NCBI GenBank assembly: GCA_016927095.1 | Contig: JAFGNI010000110.1 | Location: 1 to 8,499 of the forward strand | Source: Anaerolineae bacterium | GTDB lineage: Bacteria; Chloroflexota; Anaerolineae; B4-G1; SLSP01 | Direction: 5' to 3' | DNA length: 8,499 nucleotides | In this document: piece by piece, positions 6,894-8,499 of the stretch | How the letters are laid out: the number at the start of each line of letters is the position of its first letter | Position numbering within the stretch: the stretch's first letter is position 1 | Translations under genes and position numbers: made by a program | The notes under the pieces: generated by a model | The model's database searches: none | The model's input: only the letters and a program-made list of their open reading frames with translations | Told to the model about the DNA's origin: nothing

Positions 6894-7952
6894 TCAGGAT
6901 TCCTCGGGGGGTTCAGAAGACTGGGAAGGGGTTGCGGGCCTTGTTGCCTCCAGAACCGGATCCGCATCGCCGGACGTCGCTTCCAATGCCCTGTCGGGTT
7001 CGAGGGTGACGTCGTCGGTGGCTGTGTCGGTCACCCCGGCCCACAGGCCACCCTGAGAGCCCTCTGCTAGGGGTTGATCCTCCGCAGCTCTCTGGGGAAG
7101 CGCTTCGGCCTCCTTGGTGCCGGCGGATACTGCCGCCGGAAGGCCGTTCTCTTCTTCCTGGACGATCGCGGGGGGCTCACCGATCTGATCCGACGCCATC
7201 AACGGTCGGGGTTCCGCCGGCTGTGCGCCCTCTGTAGGCATCTGTGGCGATGGGGCCGGACCTTCCTCTGCGAGCGTGGCTTCTTCGGCGAGATCTGACG
7301 TTGCGCCGGCGGCATCTGGCGGTACCGCTGTTGTGGTGGGCAATTCTCCGTTCGTCCCAGTGGCTTCTCCTGCCGGCTCACCGGGGACCTCATGCTGCTC
7401 CGAGGTCATCTCGGTGGCTGCTTTAGCTTGGGCTGCTCGCACACGGGCGGCCACCTGCTCAGTGAAGCTTGAGGCCTTCTTCGTGGCGGTAATGGCCTCA
7501 GAGATGGCTTCATCGGCTTCCTCGGCAGCTGCTGTAGCGGCAGCCGTTGCCGCAGTGACTCGGGCTGCAGCTGCCGTCATACCGGTCGACCTAGCTGCCC
7601 CGGCCTTTAGCGCCCTAGCGCTCTCGGACGCTTGTGACTTGAGGGACCTACCAGCCTCACTGACATCCTTTTCCACGGTCTTCTTGACATCAGAGACCGA
7701 CGTCTCGAGGGAGTCGAGCGCCTTCTGTGTCTCCTTGATGGAAGCTCGGGTCTCCTTGAGGGCTTCCTCGACCTCTTGGGCATCCATCTCGCGCCTCATA
7801 TTGTCCATGAACTCGCGCCACATCAGTCGGGCGGAACGCGTGTAGCGCCCCAACTGGTGCATCGCCTTATAGATGTCCTCTGGTCGGAACAGAACCAACG
7901 CAAGGAGGATGATAACTAGGATCTCACCTCCTCCGATGTTGAAGAACTCCAT
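6894..7952 (-). CDS. tatB: TatB-like translocase subunit with a very long C-terminal tail
   Basis: This is the TatA/B-family component between tatA and tatC, probably TatB, the partner of TatC in signal-peptide binding. The N-terminus has the family plan: a short start, NIGGGEI with E10, one membrane helix (about 8-22), a hinge and an amphipathic helix (about 25-48). The hinge reads FRPED instead of the usual (F/L)GPE, so the conserved glycine is Arg23. After about residue 50 come a long charged helical region (50-120, coiled-coil-like), an Ala/Thr-rich stretch (120-180), and an acidic Pro/Glu/Ala-rich part to residue 352 that looks disordered. Typical TatB proteins have roughly 100-180 residues. 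ATG 7952 directly follows the tatA stop with no gap, with AAGGA and GAGGA just upstream. The TatB assignment rests mainly on gene order and the N-terminus. Confidence 0.85.
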   Translation of the reverse strand: MEFFNIGGGEILVIILLALVLFRPEDIYKAMHQLGRYTRSARLMWREFMDNMRREMDAQEVEEALKETRASIKETQKALDSLETSVSDVKKTVEKDVSEAGRSLKSQASESARALKAGAARSTGMTAAAARVTAATAAATAAAEEADEAISEAITATKKASSFTEQVAARVRAAQAKAATEMTSEQHEVPGEPAGEATGTNGELPTTTAVPPDAAGATSDLAEEATLAEEGPAPSPQMPTEGAQPAEPRPLMASDQIGEPPAIVQEEENGLPAAVSAGTKEAEALPQRAAEDQPLAEGSQGGLWAGVTDTATDDVTLEPDRALEATSGDADPVLEATRPATPSQSSEPPEES

Positions 7953-8111
7953 CTAGTCCTTGTCCTCGCCCCGTTTGACCTCGCTCTTGAACCCCCGGAT
8001 AGCTTTACCTAGCTCGCTGCCCAGGCGCCCAATGCGCCCTGGGCCGAAGATGATGACGGCCAAGACGATGATCAGGATGAGCTCCGGAATGCCGAAATTT
8101 CGGAATAGCAT
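7953..8111 (-). CDS. tatA: Sec-independent protein translocase TatA
   Basis: TatA is the small subunit that assembles at the TatBC receptor to let folded proteins across the membrane. ATG 8111 gives 52 residues; GGAGG 6 bases upstream fixes this start, and an open stretch back to 8198 has no support. The sequence has FGIPEL (6-11), a membrane helix (about 9-22), the hallmark FGP hinge (22-24), and an amphipathic helix with LGKAIRGFKSE (34-44). The tail is short and charged (KRGEDKD). It is at the short end of the family but has all core elements. It is the first gene of the operon, and its TAG stop abuts the ATG of the tatB-like gene. Confidence 0.95.
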   Translation of the reverse strand: MLFRNFGIPELILIIVLAVIIFGPGRIGRLGSELGKAIRGFKSEVKRGEDKD

Positions 8112-8117
8112 GCCCTG

Positions 8118-8122
8118 CCTCC
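8118..8122 (-). promoter_or_regulatory. Strong ribosome binding site of tatA
   Basis: GGAGG on the - strand ends 6 bases before ATG 8111. It selects the 52-residue TatA over upstream start options in the same frame. Confidence 0.75.
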
Positions 8123-8170
8123 AGGCGACCGAGATACCCGCGCACATGCCACGGTCATCAATGTGACGGT

Positions 8171-8198
8171 ATGATACTACGAAATAGCCCTTCGGCAA
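8171..8198 (-). promoter_or_regulatory. Candidate promoter of the tat operon
   Basis: On the - strand TTGCCG (8193-8198, four of six consensus bases) is followed after 16 bases by TATCAT (8171-8176, five of six). Transcription would start near 8164, leaving a leader of about 50 bases before tatA. It is the best such pair I see upstream of tatA. Confidence 0.5.
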
Positions 8199-8218
8199 CG
8201 GGCGGAGACTGGATGGGT

Positions 8219-8232
8219 GTGTCTCGAGACAC
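8219..8232. promoter_or_regulatory. 14-base perfect palindrome, possible operator
   Basis: GTGTCTCGAGACAC is its own reverse complement. One more G-C pair (8217/8234) follows beyond a T-G mismatch, giving an imperfect 18-base site. It ends about 20 bases upstream of the candidate -35 box of the tat promoter, a place where a dimeric regulator could bind. The regulator is unknown. Confidence 0.4.
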
Positions 8233-8390
8233 GCGAAGCCGGCGAGTCTGGGCTCAACCGTACCGATCCAGTTAGGCCGCCCCTGGCCTGGAAGATGCTG
8301 TGACAGTCTCGGCCTGGAGATAGGCGAACGGCGAGGTCAGGGATATAGGGAGGGCGACCTGTGTTGGGACACCGGGCTGGCCGAAATAGC

Positions 8391-8417
8391 AACGGCCTGA
8401 CGTGGCATCAGGCCGTT
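8391..8417 (-). terminator. Terminator behind tRNA-Arg
   Basis: AACGGCCTGA and TCAGGCCGTT form a perfect 10-bp stem with a 7-base loop, starting 6 bases after the tRNA 3' end on the - strand. It is followed by GCTATTTCGG, a modest T-rich stretch. Placement and stem strength indicate a terminator separating the tRNA from the tat operon. Confidence 0.72.
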
Positions 8418-8423
8418 CTCATG

Positions 8424-8499
8424 TGGAGTCCCCGGTGAGACTCGAACTCACAACCCCCTGGTTCGAAGCCAGGAGCTCTGTCCATTGAGCTACGGGGAC
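8424..8499 (-). tRNA. tRNA-Arg (anticodon UCG)
   Basis: The complete 76-base cloverleaf reads on the - strand. The acceptor stem GTCCCCG pairs with CGGGGAC over all 7 bp. The D stem is GCTC/GAGC with loop AATGGACA, the anticodon stem CCTGG/CCAGG, and the anticodon loop CTTCGAA gives TCG (reads CGA codons). The variable loop has 5 bases, and the T arm GTGAG-TTCGAGT-CTCAC is perfect. CCA is encoded. A20 in the D loop and C35/G36 agree with arginine identity. The discriminator base before CCA is U, unlike the A or G of E. coli tRNA-Arg. The gene ends exactly at the window edge, so its promoter is not visible. Confidence 0.95.

Larger units (their letters stand above)
8112..8423. other. Intergenic region upstream of the tat operon
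   Basis: These 312 bases between tatA and the tRNA gene hold no convincing gene. From tatA outward they contain the tatA ribosome binding site and leader, a candidate promoter (8171-8198), a 14-base perfect palindrome (8219-8232), an 8-base direct repeat GGCCTGGA (8285-8292 and 8311-8318, possibly chance), and the tRNA terminator hairpin (8391-8417). Between about 8235 and 8390 I see nothing else that stands out. Confidence 0.6.

Noticed and set aside
7276..7845. 189-residue Ala/Ser-rich open frame on the + strand
   Set aside because: It is the complement of the Ala/Thr-rich tail of the tatB-like gene, and its composition follows directly from that.
8112..8198. 29-residue N-terminal extension of TatA
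   Set aside because: It has no ribosome binding site and would begin upstream of or around the predicted transcription start. The GGAGG before ATG 8111 and the TatA family N-terminus support the shorter form.
8285..8318. Two copies of GGCCTGGA as a regulatory direct repeat
   Set aside because: The match is only 8 GC-rich bases with 18 bases between copies. Chance is a sufficient explanation.
8177..8392. 71-residue open frame on the - strand between the tRNA and tatA
   Set aside because: It would start with TTG inside the tRNA terminator hairpin, lacks a ribosome binding site, and overlaps the candidate tat promoter.

Overview
This window holds six protein genes and one tRNA gene on GC-rich bacterial DNA. 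On the + strand lie the last two subunits of respiratory complex I (nuoM, cut by the left edge, and nuoN), followed by a family 4 glycosyltransferase. On the - strand lie a complete twin-arginine translocation operon (tatA, a tatB-like gene, tatC), a membrane-anchored protein joining a beta-propeller to a metallopeptidase, and tRNA-Arg(UCG) at the right edge. The Thr/Pro-rich linker in the propeller protein, the nuoMN sequence type and the tatA-tatB-tatC arrangement suggest a member of the Chloroflexota (Anaerolineae-like). This is an inference from sequence style, not from a marker gene.

Layout. Positions 2-1444 hold nuoM, 1459-2931 nuoN (TTG start behind a strong ribosome binding site) and 2975-4063 the glycosyltransferase, only 43 bases behind nuoN and possibly in the same transcript. 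A short convergent gap (4064-4146) has a GC-rich hairpin that may end transcription from both sides. The propeller-peptidase gene follows on the - strand (5955 down to 4147), with its own near-consensus sigma70-type promoter at 5994-6021. The tat operon runs from 8111 down to 6137 and ends in a clear hairpin terminator at 6093-6122. Upstream of it are a candidate promoter (8171-8198) and a 14-base perfect palindrome (8219-8232) that could be an operator. The tRNA-Arg gene (8499 down to 8424) has its own hairpin terminator.

How the genes fit together. NuoM and NuoN are antiporter-like proton-pumping subunits of complex I. TatA, TatB-like and TatC form the export machine for folded proteins, and their stop and start codons abut or lie one base apart, which suggests translational coupling. 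The propeller-peptidase and the glycosyltransferase probably act on the cell envelope. The least ordinary items are the six-blade propeller fused to a VanX/VanY-like (LAS, M15-type) zinc peptidase domain, and the TatB-like protein with a roughly 300-residue helical and disordered tail. I found no CRISPR array, insertion sequence, prophage or clear new defence system.
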